Shown here: piece after piece, positions 34,286 through 43,120 of the stretch
How positions within the stretch are numbered: the stretch's first letter is position 1
How the letters are laid out: each line of letters opens with the position of its first letter
Source of the DNA: Ahniella affigens
GTDB taxonomy: Bacteria > Pseudomonadota > Gammaproteobacteria > Xanthomonadales > Ahniellaceae
Assembly: GCF_003015185.1 (NCBI RefSeq)
Contig: NZ_CP027860.1
Location: forward strand, 1,240,001 to 1,304,000
Direction of reading: 5' to 3'
DNA length: 64,000 nucleotides
Notes under the pieces: generated by a model
Told to the model about the DNA's origin: nothing
Database searches by the model: none
What the model saw: only the letters and a program-made list of their open reading frames with translations
Made by a program: the position numbers and the translations under genes

Positions 34286-36483
34286 GCAGGCTGATGTTCT
34301 CGCGCCCGCCCTGGTGGCGCATGCTCCTGGTGGCCGCGTTGTCCTGGCTGGTGCTCAGCAATTGGTTGCTACCTGAATTGAACCCATTTCGATTTGCCAG
34401 GATCGGGGCTGACGCCGAAACGGGTTCGATGCTCGCATTGGTTCGGCACAGCATGCAACAAATCAAGGTCGAGTCGGTGGACTACTTGACCGAACACCAA
34501 GCCTGGCCCAAAGCGCCCATCGATATTTACGAGCCAGACAACAATGGGCTGATCGCACTCAGCATGCCAGCTCACGGTGTCTTAAGTATTCGAATGGTTA
34601 ACGGATTCGATCGCAGCACCGGCTTGCGGGATACCGAACTACTGCTGACTTACGACGCCAAGAATCGACGCTGGCACTGTCAACCAGGACAACCAGCGCC
34701 GCCCGACGCATGGTTGTTCGACGAGTGCCGCCTCCCGGATTCAGGCGCGATGTCGCCATGGTGGATCGCACTGTTCATTGTCATGCTGAGCATCCCGCTG
34801 AGTTGGATCTGGTTGGCCCGGTTCGATCCGATTCTCGCAAGCATACAAAGCAACCCGAGGCTACTCCGGACCATACCATTGAATCGTTTGCCAGCCGTCC
34901 ACTGGCGCCTACGCTCACTGTTCCGAACGTCCAGCACGCTGGCGGTCGCCGGCATCAGTGAACCCGATTGGCAACTGGCACTGAGGTGGCGTGAACTCGC
35001 TGCGGATGAACGGCTGAATCAACTGGCACAGCGTCTGGCGGCCGTGCCTGCACCCTGGCCACATGGCCAATGGCCGGGCTGCTTTCAGCTCTGGCAACTG
35101 CCACCGACGTTTCCATTGGCCTTGGAGCGCGTGTTGGTCTATCTGCCAAATGCCGACCTCAGTCACCACGAATTGCTACAGTGGCTTCGTCATCAGCGAT
35201 TGAGCGACGACGTGTTTCTGGTTGTCAGTCCAAATGTCGCCAGCGACAAGGGCTTGAATGCATGGGCGTCAGACTCGAATCACATTGCCGCCTATGCCGA
35301 CCAATCCGTACTCACTGAGTGGCTGCTGGCGCCTAGTGCCGAGACCGTATTGGCAGATTTGTTCGCCAAACAGTTGCCGGTCACGCGCATTTCACCGTAT
35401 CAGACACGGGGTGGTATCACGCGGCCGTCAGGCTTTTTTGGCCGGCAGCAGGAGCTCGCGCGAATACTCAATCGGGAGCCCAGCAACTACCTGCTTGTCG
35501 GGGGTCGCCAACTGGGCAAGACCAGTCTGATGAAGGCGGTCGAGCGCCATTACGCGGGACATCCAGAGGTGGCCTGCCGCTACGTGTCGTTAAGGGACCA
35601 TCGACTGCGCGCACGATTGTCGCAATGGGTAGATGCTGATGCGGATCTGCCCCTGGCGGCGCTACTCCAGCTGATGCAGCAGCAGACCGGCAAGTCGCGC
35701 TTGCTCTTGCTGATCGATGAATGCGATCTCTTTCTGCGCGACGATGCGCGCTCTGGCTATCCGCAGCTCTCTGAGCTGCGCGCGCTGAGCGAGGAGGGGC
35801 AATGCCGCTTCATCCTGGCTGGCTTCTGGGATCTGTATGAGGCCGTGGCGCTGGATTTTGCGTCGCCGATTCGCAACTTTGGTGACGTGCTTCGCCTTGG
35901 GCCACTGGACGAGGCGGCATGTCTGGCCTTGGCAACTGAGCCCATGCAGCGACTCGGGCTCCAGTTCGAGCATCTGGACTTGCCCCAGCACTTGATCGAG
36001 CAGTGCGGTCATCGAGCCAATCTGATTGCGATCATCTGTCAGCAGCTTCTGGAGCAAGCCAAGCAACCTGAGCGCGTGTTGACGAGAGGTCAACTTGAGG
36101 TGGCCATGAAGTCGGAGGCGATCCAGGATGCACTGACTGGTTGGAGCAAGCTCAGTCCGTTCGACCTGGACAACCGATTTGATCGGGCTTTGGTCTATCA
36201 GGTGGCACTGAACACGTTGAGCGGGGCCCCTGAGCTCGACTTGCCGTCATGGGTCGCAACACTTGCCTCGGCTGGTATTCGTGCCGCTTCCGAGCAGCTT
36301 CGAAAATCGCTCTTGCGCCTGGAGTTGGCATACGTTCTGAAACGCGTGTCGGTCTCAGGAACCGGAGTCAACAGCGACACACAAAGTACGTATCAGTTTG
36401 CTGTGCCGCTGCAAAGCCGAAGCTTTACCCTCGGTGAAACGCGAGTGCTTTTAGAGGGCGAATTGGCAGGGCTTGATCCATGA
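34282..36483 (+). CDS. Membrane STAND-type NTPase with N-terminal pilin-like module
   Basis: 733 residues from TTG 34282, overlapping the previous stop (TTGA); ATG 34294 is an alternative. Helix at ~13-31, then a ~110-residue exterior module ending WHCQPGQPAPPDAWLFDECR, with the two-cysteine close of pilin-like proteins (Cys133, Cys149). A second helix lies at ~160-178. The cytoplasmic part carries a nucleotide-binding domain: FFGRQQEL (~385-392), Walker A GGRQLGKTS (407-415), Walker B LLLLIDECD (474-482), then a helical winged region. The FxGRxxEL start is typical of STAND/AAA_16 signalling NTPases. Likely a receptor in which the outer module senses and the NTPase relays to the HTH partner. 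Confidence 0.78.
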   Translation: MSRLMFSRPPWWRMLLVAALSWLVLSNWLLPELNPFRFARIGADAETGSMLALVRHSMQQIKVESVDYLTEHQAWPKAPIDIYEPDNNGLIALSMPAHGVLSIRMVNGFDRSTGLRDTELLLTYDAKNRRWHCQPGQPAPPDAWLFDECRLPDSGAMSPWWIALFIVMLSIPLSWIWLARFDPILASIQSNPRLLRTIPLNRLPAVHWRLRSLFRTSSTLAVAGISEPDWQLALRWRELAADERLNQLAQRLAAVPAPWPHGQWPGCFQLWQLPPTFPLALERVLVYLPNADLSHHELLQWLRHQRLSDDVFLVVSPNVASDKGLNAWASDSNHIAAYADQSVLTEWLLAPSAETVLADLFAKQLPVTRISPYQTRGGITRPSGFFGRQQELARILNREPSNYLLVGGRQLGKTSLMKAVERHYAGHPEVACRYVSLRDHRLRARLSQWVDADADLPLAALLQLMQQQTGKSRLLLLIDECDLFLRDDARSGYPQLSELRALSEEGQCRFILAGFWDLYEAVALDFASPIRNFGDVLRLGPLDEAACLALATEPMQRLGLQFEHLDLPQHLIEQCGHRANLIAIICQQLLEQAKQPERVLTRGQLEVAMKSEAIQDALTGWSKLSPFDLDNRFDRALVYQVALNTLSGAPELDLPSWVATLASAGIRAASEQLRKSLLRLELAYVLKRVSVSGTGVNSDTQSTYQFAVPLQSRSFTLGETRVLLEGELAGLDP

Positions 36484-36514
36484 CAAGCACGGATCTCGGG
36501 CACGGAAATCGACG

Positions 36515-36553
36515 GAGGGTCTGAACGTCCAGGATGGATAGGTTCAGACCCTC
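36515..36553. repeat. Small dispersed hairpin, copy 2; possible bidirectional terminator
   Basis: Perfect 12-bp arms gagggtctgaac (36515-36526) and gttcagaccctc (36542-36553), loop gtccaggatggatag. It sits between two convergent genes, 31 bases after one stop. No T-run, so transcription stop is inferred from position only. Confidence 0.75.
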
Positions 36554-36641
36554 ACTAGGCGTTCGCCAATCCATCATTGGCCGAATCGTGCCGAATTCGG
36601 CCAATAGATGGGGCAGTTCAGGCGCCGCCGTCAGTTTCGAT

Positions 36642-37259
36642 TCAACGCAAGCGGGGGCCGAATGCGGTGCCGCTACCGCTGCATTTGATGGTTCGCTTCG
36701 CTTCAATCGTGCCTAAGGTGTAGCCGCTAGACACATACAACGTGATGCTGCCACCACCAGAGTCGCCAGTGTCTGAAGCACAGGTAATGGTCACTGACCG
36801 CGCTTCTCTGCTGCTAACCCGAACGTTACCGCTGGTCGACCAGTAATAGGTCAGCAAAATGTCGTCAGACGTCGGGCTGGCATCGCACGTGAGACCAGAT
36901 TGGGACTTGTAGCAGGAGATGAATGACAGGAGTCGGTCAGTCGCGTGTCTTCTAATGCTTGAGCGGTAGATCGTTTCGCCGGGAATAACGTCGTCAACCG
37001 GCGTGAGGCTTTCGGTGCCGCCGCCGCCAATCTGCGGCGTGCATCGATTGCCGTCAGTCCGTGACTCATAGTCATAACGCACACTATCAAGTTCGGCGTT
37101 GAAATCCTCGGTCCATTCGGGGCGGAGTTCCTCGTTGCAATAAGGCAGTGGATCGTCTGGGTCTGTGCTGGGTGGCGTCGTGGCATTCGCGAACGGGGCT
37201 TGGAACGCGGCTAAAGCAAAGATGAGCGAGAAGCAGGTGTTGAATATTGTCCGATTCAT
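36642..37259 (-). CDS. Small secreted cysteine-containing protein, kinase operon
   Basis: 205 residues from ATG 37259 with a signal peptide (MNRTIFNTCFSLIFALAAFQAPFANA) and gagag upstream. The mature part has Cys residues at YCNEEL, RCTPQIGG, SCYKS, LTCDAS, TCASD and KCSGSG, probably disulphide-bonded in the periplasm, and Ser/Gly-rich strands (SVTITCASDTGDSGGGSITLYVSSG). No family recognised. It starts 13 bases after the kinase stop, so it belongs to the sigma-kinase operon and may be the sensor, ligand or output of that pathway. Confidence 0.7.
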   Translation of the reverse strand: MNRTIFNTCFSLIFALAAFQAPFANATTPPSTDPDDPLPYCNEELRPEWTEDFNAELDSVRYDYESRTDGNRCTPQIGGGGTESLTPVDDVIPGETIYRSSIRRHATDRLLSFISCYKSQSGLTCDASPTSDDILLTYYWSTSGNVRVSSREARSVTITCASDTGDSGGGSITLYVSSGYTLGTIEAKRTIKCSGSGTAFGPRLR

Positions 37260-37272
37260 AAAAGTACTCTCA

Positions 37273-39789
37273 TTAGTGATACAGCGATTGATTTTGGGGT
37301 ACGGCAAGCAGCTCGGGCTGCTCTGTGTAACACAGGGCCGTTCTTGCCTCGGCACATAAAGCAGAGAACGTCCCCATGGGGATGGCGCATGCTGTGTCCT
37401 GAGTAAACGCCCCGACCGGGTCGTCCGCACAAGGTAGTCGCCAGTATGCGTGGTTGAGCCATGCCAGATAGTCCGGGCGCAACGACGTATCGGCACCGGT
37501 CTTGGTCATCTTGGGCGGTCTGATCGATGTCAGAATCGTCATCGAACTTCGAAAGTCGCGTTGCCGACCGAGGTACTTGGCATACTCGACCGCTACAAAC
37601 TTGTGGAATTCTCGCAGGTCATCTCGGTCTGCACGCGTCAGCAAATCCTCGAATCGCTGCCGCACCACGGCAGGATCTTGTTTCGCCGCGGCGAGTGACA
37701 TGACAAGGTTGATTTCCATACGCATGCTGCTGCGGTGATTCCGGCCAAACTCGTTCGAGAAGCTGCGAAAGGCGCGTTCGTGAAAGACTACTGCTTCGTT
37801 GTCTCGGCGCTGCTTTGATAGTGCGATACCAATCAGCGACGCGATGCCGCCGACGACCAGCGAGTCTTCGCCGTATTTGGGCCGCAACATTTCGAGGATG
37901 GCCTTGCCCTCGTCAACCAAGACCTTGTCGCCATTTGCGGCGGCAATCGTCTTCAATCGGACCAATTCCAAGCGCGTCAGATTCGGATGGTCTGCAGGGA
38001 GTGCCTTGCGCGCCGTCGCGAGCGCCGTTCGGAGCCCCGCAAGTGCTTGGCCCAGATCATTCTGCTGGGCGAGATTCAACGATATCAAGCGCTGCAACTC
38101 GATCCAGAGCGGATGGTCCGGGCTGGTGCTTGCCAACAGTGGCTTCAGTATTTTCACTGCATCGGCGTACTTGCCGCTGCGCGACGCAATGCGGGCGCGC
38201 AGCCATGCCGAGCGAACCTGGTCCGATGCCGGCAAATGCTCACACGTATCGAGCTGCTTTGCCGCTGCTGTCAATTGGTGGTGTTCGACTTCGATCTGCA
38301 CGGAAAGCAGACACAAGCGTGAGTCTGTTTCACGGGCCGCTGGGTCAATCCTGGCCATCATATTGTCTGCGTCCTGCATCAGTCCGAGCGACAACTGGAC
38401 TTCGATCAAGGTGACCGCCAAGTCTTGAAACGCGCTGTCATGCTGATCGATCAATGGTCCCAGTGACTGGGCAGAACGCTCGAGCACTTGGCGCGCCGTG
38501 AGGTCACCGCCCAATTCGCCAGTCGGGTCGGCGCCCTCGAATGCCTGCTTCATTGTATTGAGTGCGAGATTGGCGCGGTCGCGCTCACCGAGGATCACTT
38601 GATACTGATTCCAGGCAACGGCCAACCCGACCAGCGTCGCGAGAAAACTCAGTCCTGCAAAACCGCTGGCGAGACGGTTTCGGGACAAGAATTTCTGGAG
38701 GCGGTAGAGCGCTGTGTTGTCTGTGACAGAGACCGGCTCGTTCGCCAGCAGGCGCACCAGATCAGCGTCGAACTGCTCCACGCTGCCGTATCGGCGTTCT
38801 GGTTCCTTTCGGAGGGCCTTCGCCACGATACGTTCCAGATCGGCTGGAATGTCTCGCTTCTGATGGTTGGTCTTGCCTTGCGTCCGCATGGGCGCTGGTG
38901 GGACGCTCAGGACCAGGCTTTCAAATTCGCCGGGTGTCTTGCCTTCCGGATCAAAGATCGGACGGCCGGAAATCAGTTCGTATAACAGAATGCCCAGTGC
39001 ATACACATCAGTCGCAGCCCCGCAGGGCAAGCCGCGGATTTGCTCGGGTGCGGCACTGAGCGGCGTATACATGCGATCACTGGTCATCGTGTGCCGATCG
39101 TTGTCGGCGATGAGTTTGGCGATGCCAAAGTCGAGCAACTTGACCACACCATCGGGCCGCACCATTACATTGGCCGACTTGATGTCGCGATGAATGATCA
39201 GCTGTTGATGGGCATAGCTGACCGCGGCGAGCAATTGTCGGAACAGCCCGATCCTGGCGCGCGTGCCGAGCCCCAGCTGATCGGCGTAGGCGAGCAAGGG
39301 CTGGCCTTCCACCAATTCCATGACGACGTAGGTGTTGCCATCTTCATCTGTTCCGGTGTCGATGAAATGGGCAATGCCTGGGTGGCTGAGCCGCGCGAGA
39401 ATCTGGCGCTCGACCCGAAAGCGATCTTCCGAAGGTGTGCTGAACAAGCCCTTGCGCATGACCTTCAGGGCAACCCACTGTTCCGTATCGTCGACGCGCC
39501 GCGCGCGATAGACCTGGCCCATCCCGCCTTCGCCAATTGCCTCGAACAGCACATACTTGCCCATGCGGCGACCGGCCGTCAGCGCCTGGTTTTCGGACTC
39601 AGCAAGCAGTTGCAGTGGCTGCTGCGTTTGCAACTTGGCCTGGCTGCCATAGCCCAGCAGTCGGATCACTTCGTTGGCCGTAGCCTCGTCTTCGGCCGCC
39701 GAGCGCACAAACTGAACGCGCTCCGCTTCTGGATAGTCGAGCGCGGCGTCGAAGAGCTCACGCACCCGGGCATAGCGATTACTCTGCAT
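37273..39789 (-). CDS. Transmembrane Ser/Thr protein kinase with TPR-like C-terminal region, ECF-linked (second)
   Basis: 838 residues from ATG 39789, overlapping the end of the sigma factor gene by 11 bases. Kinase motifs: IGEGGMGQV (85-93), Lys109 in ALK, HRDIKSAN (Asp202) and DFG (Asp220). One membrane helix is at ~372-391. The rest is helical with TPR-like repeats (AKQLDTCEHLPASDQVRSAWLRARIASRSGKYADAVKIL; RDNEAVVFHERAF), presumably periplasmic. Same layout as the kinase at 26-29 kb but clearly diverged, so the two operons are old paralogues rather than a recent duplication. Confidence 0.9.
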   Translation of the reverse strand: MQSNRYARVRELFDAALDYPEAERVQFVRSAAEDEATANEVIRLLGYGSQAKLQTQQPLQLLAESENQALTAGRRMGKYVLFEAIGEGGMGQVYRARRVDDTEQWVALKVMRKGLFSTPSEDRFRVERQILARLSHPGIAHFIDTGTDEDGNTYVVMELVEGQPLLAYADQLGLGTRARIGLFRQLLAAVSYAHQQLIIHRDIKSANVMVRPDGVVKLLDFGIAKLIADNDRHTMTSDRMYTPLSAAPEQIRGLPCGAATDVYALGILLYELISGRPIFDPEGKTPGEFESLVLSVPPAPMRTQGKTNHQKRDIPADLERIVAKALRKEPERRYGSVEQFDADLVRLLANEPVSVTDNTALYRLQKFLSRNRLASGFAGLSFLATLVGLAVAWNQYQVILGERDRANLALNTMKQAFEGADPTGELGGDLTARQVLERSAQSLGPLIDQHDSAFQDLAVTLIEVQLSLGLMQDADNMMARIDPAARETDSRLCLLSVQIEVEHHQLTAAAKQLDTCEHLPASDQVRSAWLRARIASRSGKYADAVKILKPLLASTSPDHPLWIELQRLISLNLAQQNDLGQALAGLRTALATARKALPADHPNLTRLELVRLKTIAAANGDKVLVDEGKAILEMLRPKYGEDSLVVGGIASLIGIALSKQRRDNEAVVFHERAFRSFSNEFGRNHRSSMRMEINLVMSLAAAKQDPAVVRQRFEDLLTRADRDDLREFHKFVAVEYAKYLGRQRDFRSSMTILTSIRPPKMTKTGADTSLRPDYLAWLNHAYWRLPCADDPVGAFTQDTACAIPMGTFSALCAEARTALCYTEQPELLAVPQNQSLYH

Positions 39790-40375
39790 GCTTGATGCCT
39801 GCCTCGTCGAGTTCGCTGGCGAGCCAGTGGCGGGCGAATCGCCAGTGGCGCCCAACAGTCGCGACGGAAGAACTGCACACGTCAGCAATCTGCTCGGCTG
39901 TCATGGGTGTGAAGAGTTTCATTTCGACGACGCGGGCGCATTCCGGGTCCATGGCCGCGAGTCGATCCAAGGCGGCATCCAAAGCGATCCAATCGATTGC
40001 CTGGTTGCCGTCGGAGGCTGCTTCATTCTCAGCCATGCTGTGCACGTCGACCATGATCTTGCCGCCACCGCGCTTGTCCGCGTAGCGTTCGCGAAGGTAG
40101 TCAATGACCACCCGCCGCACGACCGTCGCGGCAATCGCAAAGAAGTGCTCGCGATTCTTCCAATCCACGCTGTACTGCTCGCGGAGCTTGATGTACGCGT
40201 CTTGGGCCAGGTCGGTGGCGCTCAGCGTCACCTCATGCCCGTGCTTTCGAAGTTGCGACTGCGCCACTTGCCGGAGAATGGGATAAATCGCCTTGGCCAG
40301 GGCGCTCTCTGCTTGGCGGTCGCCAGAGCGCCATTGCACCAACAAAGATGTGATTGCGACGGCTTCGATGCTCAT
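39779..40375 (-). CDS. ECF sigma factor, kinase-linked type (second)
   Basis: 198 residues from ATG 40375; longer in-frame starts up to 40762 add a low-complexity leader with no conservation. Region 2 (TLSATDLAQDAYIKL, then EHFFAIAATVVRRVVIDYLRERYADKRGG) and region 4 (ECARVVEMKLFTPMTAEQIADVCSSSVATVGRHW) are clear. The region 2.2 position reads SATD (52-55): one acid is kept beside Thr54. No anti-sigma gene. It leads a three-gene operon (sigma, kinase, secreted protein) with overlapping or near-adjacent genes. Confidence 0.87.
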   Translation of the reverse strand: MSIEAVAITSLLVQWRSGDRQAESALAKAIYPILRQVAQSQLRKHGHEVTLSATDLAQDAYIKLREQYSVDWKNREHFFAIAATVVRRVVIDYLRERYADKRGGGKIMVDVHSMAENEAASDGNQAIDWIALDAALDRLAAMDPECARVVEMKLFTPMTAEQIADVCSSSVATVGRHWRFARHWLASELDEAGIKHAE

Positions 40376-41398
40376 GCTTTGGGGCTGCCTATGCTTGCTG
40401 TCGCTCCGGTCATGCCCTGTTACTGGCCGCCGACGCCATGCCGAACCACGACTCCCCGTTCCGTGGCGAAGTCGAATCAATTGCAGAGTAGGCGCGTCTG
40501 TTTGAGCCAGACATGCGCTCACGATTGAAGCCGAACCAGCAAAATCCTCAGCGCATTCCGCCCCACTGGGCAAAGTGGCCCCAGTGCGCGTCAACCCTGG
40601 CGATGGATGTTGCCAAGCCCCGGTCTCATGGTTGGAGACACGATCAGCCGACCACACACCACTAGGGTTTCTGGTCAGGAAAGCTGAAACATCGGCCCGC
40701 GACTCGCGTTTCCGCAAATCGAGAGGCTCCCCTGTGGCGGCGAATGTTACATCACGTTTCATGAGTCAAACAGTTTGAACCAGGGGTATCGCATTTCTGT
40801 TCAGGGACCGCTCAGCGTGCCGGCATGGCGTGATGGAAAACCCGTAAAAACAACGAGTTATATCGCTTCCTGCGGTGGGAAATTGAGCCCCGACACGACT
40901 CTTTGTCATGCCGTCTATGTGCACTCGGATTAGCGTGCCCCAATCGATCAAGAATAAAGTTTCGATTGTCCGAGTGTTGCGCTGACGCAACACATGGCCG
41001 GGCTCTTGCGGTCTCTTTCGGCACCTAGATGCCAGTTCAAGTCAGGAATTGCTTCGTTTTCGAAACTGATGAGCCTGCTGGTCACGGCGCTGGTGCGCAT
41101 ACTCGCCAAGCAAACGACGTCCCTCGAACCGATGCGACGCCGACCGACCTCTGGGGCGCCATTGAGACAGAATGTCCAAAAAACCCTCGGACCAGAACAC
41201 GCTCCGCTGCACGGCGAGGCTTCTGATCGACCACCAATACATCCACGCCATACCAAATTGAGTCCAAAGTAATGCGTGACAAAGTCCGAATACAGAAAGA
41301 TGGATTGGGACTCTGAGGGAAACAGCTCCTATCTACAATCCCAAGCTGCCGGGTCTTGGCTAACCCCGAAAAACTTGGCCTTACGGCTTCAGAGCCGT
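40376..41398. other. 1 kb gene-free region with a structured segment
   Basis: No open frame here has convincing coding character; the longest are overlapping antisense pairs. 40376 to about 40600 must hold the promoter of the second sigma-kinase operon. 40780-41000 is richer in A and T than the surroundings and contains nested inverted repeats. 41000-41398 lies downstream of the P-loop gene and shows nothing I recognise. Confidence 0.55.
40922..40993. other. Nested inverted repeats, possible structured RNA or recombination remnant
   Basis: Outer arms cactcgga (40922-40929) and tccgagtg (40969-40976); inner arms caatcga (40941-40947) and tcgattg (40962-40968). The right arms are contiguous while the left arms are separated by 11 bases. 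Directly after comes a perfect hairpin gtgttgcg-ctga-cgcaacac (40974-40993). Confidence 0.5.
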
Positions 41399-41935
41399 TC
41401 AGCTAGGCTTGCTTTCGCGGACGCTGCATTCGCGCTGGAATCGCCTCCAGGCATAGTCGAAGCTCAGGTCAGGATAGCGTTCGATGACGAGGGCCAGATC
41501 CGTGTAGTTGGCGCCGAACGCTTTGCAGAAGCTTGACACCGCGTGGTCTGAGAAATCAACGCGTTTGCGCCTCAGGGCCTGGCGAATTTTCTCTTGCGGT
41601 TGGTCAAGGTCAATGACCATCATTCGGCACAAAGGCGCCAACAGTCGATGGAGCCGAATCGGCCAGTGACTTGCGATCAGCAACGGGCGTGCGTGGCGCA
41701 TGGCATCGATAAAGCGCGGCAGATCGCGGAGGTCGTACAGTTCCTCGATCACATCAAGGTCTGCACGCGTTTCACGAAATGCGGCGTGGCGCTCAATCAT
41801 GAATCGAATCGCGCTGCTCTTGCCCGCACCGCTGCGCCCACAAAACACGACGCCACGATTACGGCCGAGGGGCAACGATGCCAAACCCAGAACGTCATCA
41901 AATGGCGGTGATTCAGTCCTCATGGGGCACGTCAT
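41399..41935 (-). CDS. Small P-loop NTPase-like protein
   Basis: 178 residues from ATG 41935, which overlaps the stop of the upstream membrane-protein gene as ATGA; ATG 41923 is also possible. Walker A is GRSGAGKSS (33-41, Lys39). Later motifs include PLLIASHWPIRLHRLLAPLCRMMVIDLDQP, where MMVIDLD could be a Walker B strand. Residues DLDVIEELYDLRDLPRFIDAMRHARP resemble the 'search in an ATPase for its bound target' part of small AAA-like proteins, without a family match. Coupled translation suggests that it works with the membrane protein. Confidence 0.72.
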   Translation of the reverse strand: MTCPMRTESPPFDDVLGLASLPLGRNRGVVFCGRSGAGKSSAIRFMIERHAAFRETRADLDVIEELYDLRDLPRFIDAMRHARPLLIASHWPIRLHRLLAPLCRMMVIDLDQPQEKIRQALRRKRVDFSDHAVSSFCKAFGANYTDLALVIERYPDLSFDYAWRRFQRECSVRESKPS

Positions 41936-43035
41936 TCCGGTTCGTTGCGATAGAACTCGCGCCAATCGATGCCAGCAGCTTTGCCCTTCAGTTCTTGATC
42001 GACGAATAGCGGGTGGAGCAACTGCACTTCCCAATCCACAGCCAGACCATGACTGCTGCTTGCGTCGATGGGTGGATACAGGCAATCGAACATTGGCGTG
42101 AAATCAACGTAGCCTTGCACATAGTGCTGTAGCGGCATGCGTGCTGGGACGTACGGGATAAACTGTTCGAAGAGAATCACGCCGTGTTTTGGCGTACTGA
42201 ATGAAATGGTGCGCTCCTTGGTGCCCGAGCCCCGTTTGTATTGGCCCTTTTCAAGATTGACCGCCACCACTCGGATGGTGATCTTCTCCAACGGCACGCG
42301 CGATACGCCTTCCAGCATGTCACCGATCGAGACGGTTAGTCCGCGGTAGGGCAGCTGTTGGCCATCTTTCATCTTGATGTGCATGTAGCGACGCAGTTGG
42401 GCTCGGATGATGAGCCAGAGCGTGACACTCAGACCACCGCTGCCCGCCAGAGATTTCATGATGGGTGACTCTGACCCATCGGAACCATGGTGATCGTAGA
42501 ACACCGTGGCTGCCTCCGGGACAAGCTCATCATGGACGCCAATAGCGGCATTGACCAACGCGAGCAAACCGCCGATGACGAGCAGGCCCAGCACGAGGAT
42601 CTTGTTTCGCAGCGGAATGGCCGCGATGTTGGCACCGAGACTGTAATGATCCTTGGGTTCGATCAAATCGTTGCTGGCGGGGCTGTGGGCCGCCGTGCGT
42701 GGCAGTTCGGGCAGCTCGATTTCGGCATCGGCGGTGGTGTCGAACAACACCCCATCGTCGACTTCCAGACGCGCCATCAGGCGAATCGACACATCATCGC
42801 CTCGGTAGGCGAACCGCGGCTCAATCGTTTCAGGCAAGGGCAGTTCCAGGGTGGTTCCCTGCACGGTGAAGTCGTGTCGCGACAGCTCCTGGTAGTAATG
42901 GATGCCGCGCGAATCGTGCACATAGACCTGTCGGAGTAATTTGAACACAGCCTGATGGCCGACCGCCGCACTCGGCATGTCGTCAATGAACACGCGCTCT
43001 TCGCCAGAGGGAGTTCGGTCGATGCGTGCACGCAT
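41932..43035 (-). CDS. Membrane protein with arrestin-like N-terminal domain (tentative)
   Basis: 367 residues from ATG 43035; the frame is open to 43095. Residues 1-115 are a predicted beta-sandwich (SRHDFTVQGTTLELPLP, YRGDDVSIRLMARLEVDDGVLFDTT) reminiscent of arrestin/Spo0M-like proteins, a weak likeness. Two hydrophobic helices follow at ~146-166 (KILVLGLLVIGGLLALVNAAIG) and ~197-213. The C-terminal ~150 residues are soluble (RYMHIKMKDGQQLPYRGLTVSIGDMLEGVSRVPLEKITIRVVAVNLEKG). Function unknown. Encoded between the anti-sigma factor and the P-loop protein on one strand; a 253-base gap with a tandem repeat separates it from the anti-sigma gene. Confidence 0.7.
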   Translation of the reverse strand: MRARIDRTPSGEERVFIDDMPSAAVGHQAVFKLLRQVYVHDSRGIHYYQELSRHDFTVQGTTLELPLPETIEPRFAYRGDDVSIRLMARLEVDDGVLFDTTADAEIELPELPRTAAHSPASNDLIEPKDHYSLGANIAAIPLRNKILVLGLLVIGGLLALVNAAIGVHDELVPEAATVFYDHHGSDGSESPIMKSLAGSGGLSVTLWLIIRAQLRRYMHIKMKDGQQLPYRGLTVSIGDMLEGVSRVPLEKITIRVVAVNLEKGQYKRGSGTKERTISFSTPKHGVILFEQFIPYVPARMPLQHYVQGYVDFTPMFDCLYPPIDASSSHGLAVDWEVQLLHPLFVDQELKGKAAGIDWREFYRNEPE

Positions 43036-43120
43036 GGGTAGGGTCCTCTTTGCCGGGCTGTGCGGGCTGGCGTGACGATACCAATTCCCTGCCATCGTGG
43101 GAGAGGTTCCGGTGGTTGTC

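Noticed and set aside
40994-41272. 92-residue plus-strand frame in the gene-free kilobase
   Set aside because: Facing antisense frames of the same size, no ribosome-binding site, no conserved look.
41276-41536. 86-residue plus-strand frame overlapping the end of the P-loop gene
   Set aside because: Overlaps the C-terminus of a better-supported gene and has no motif.
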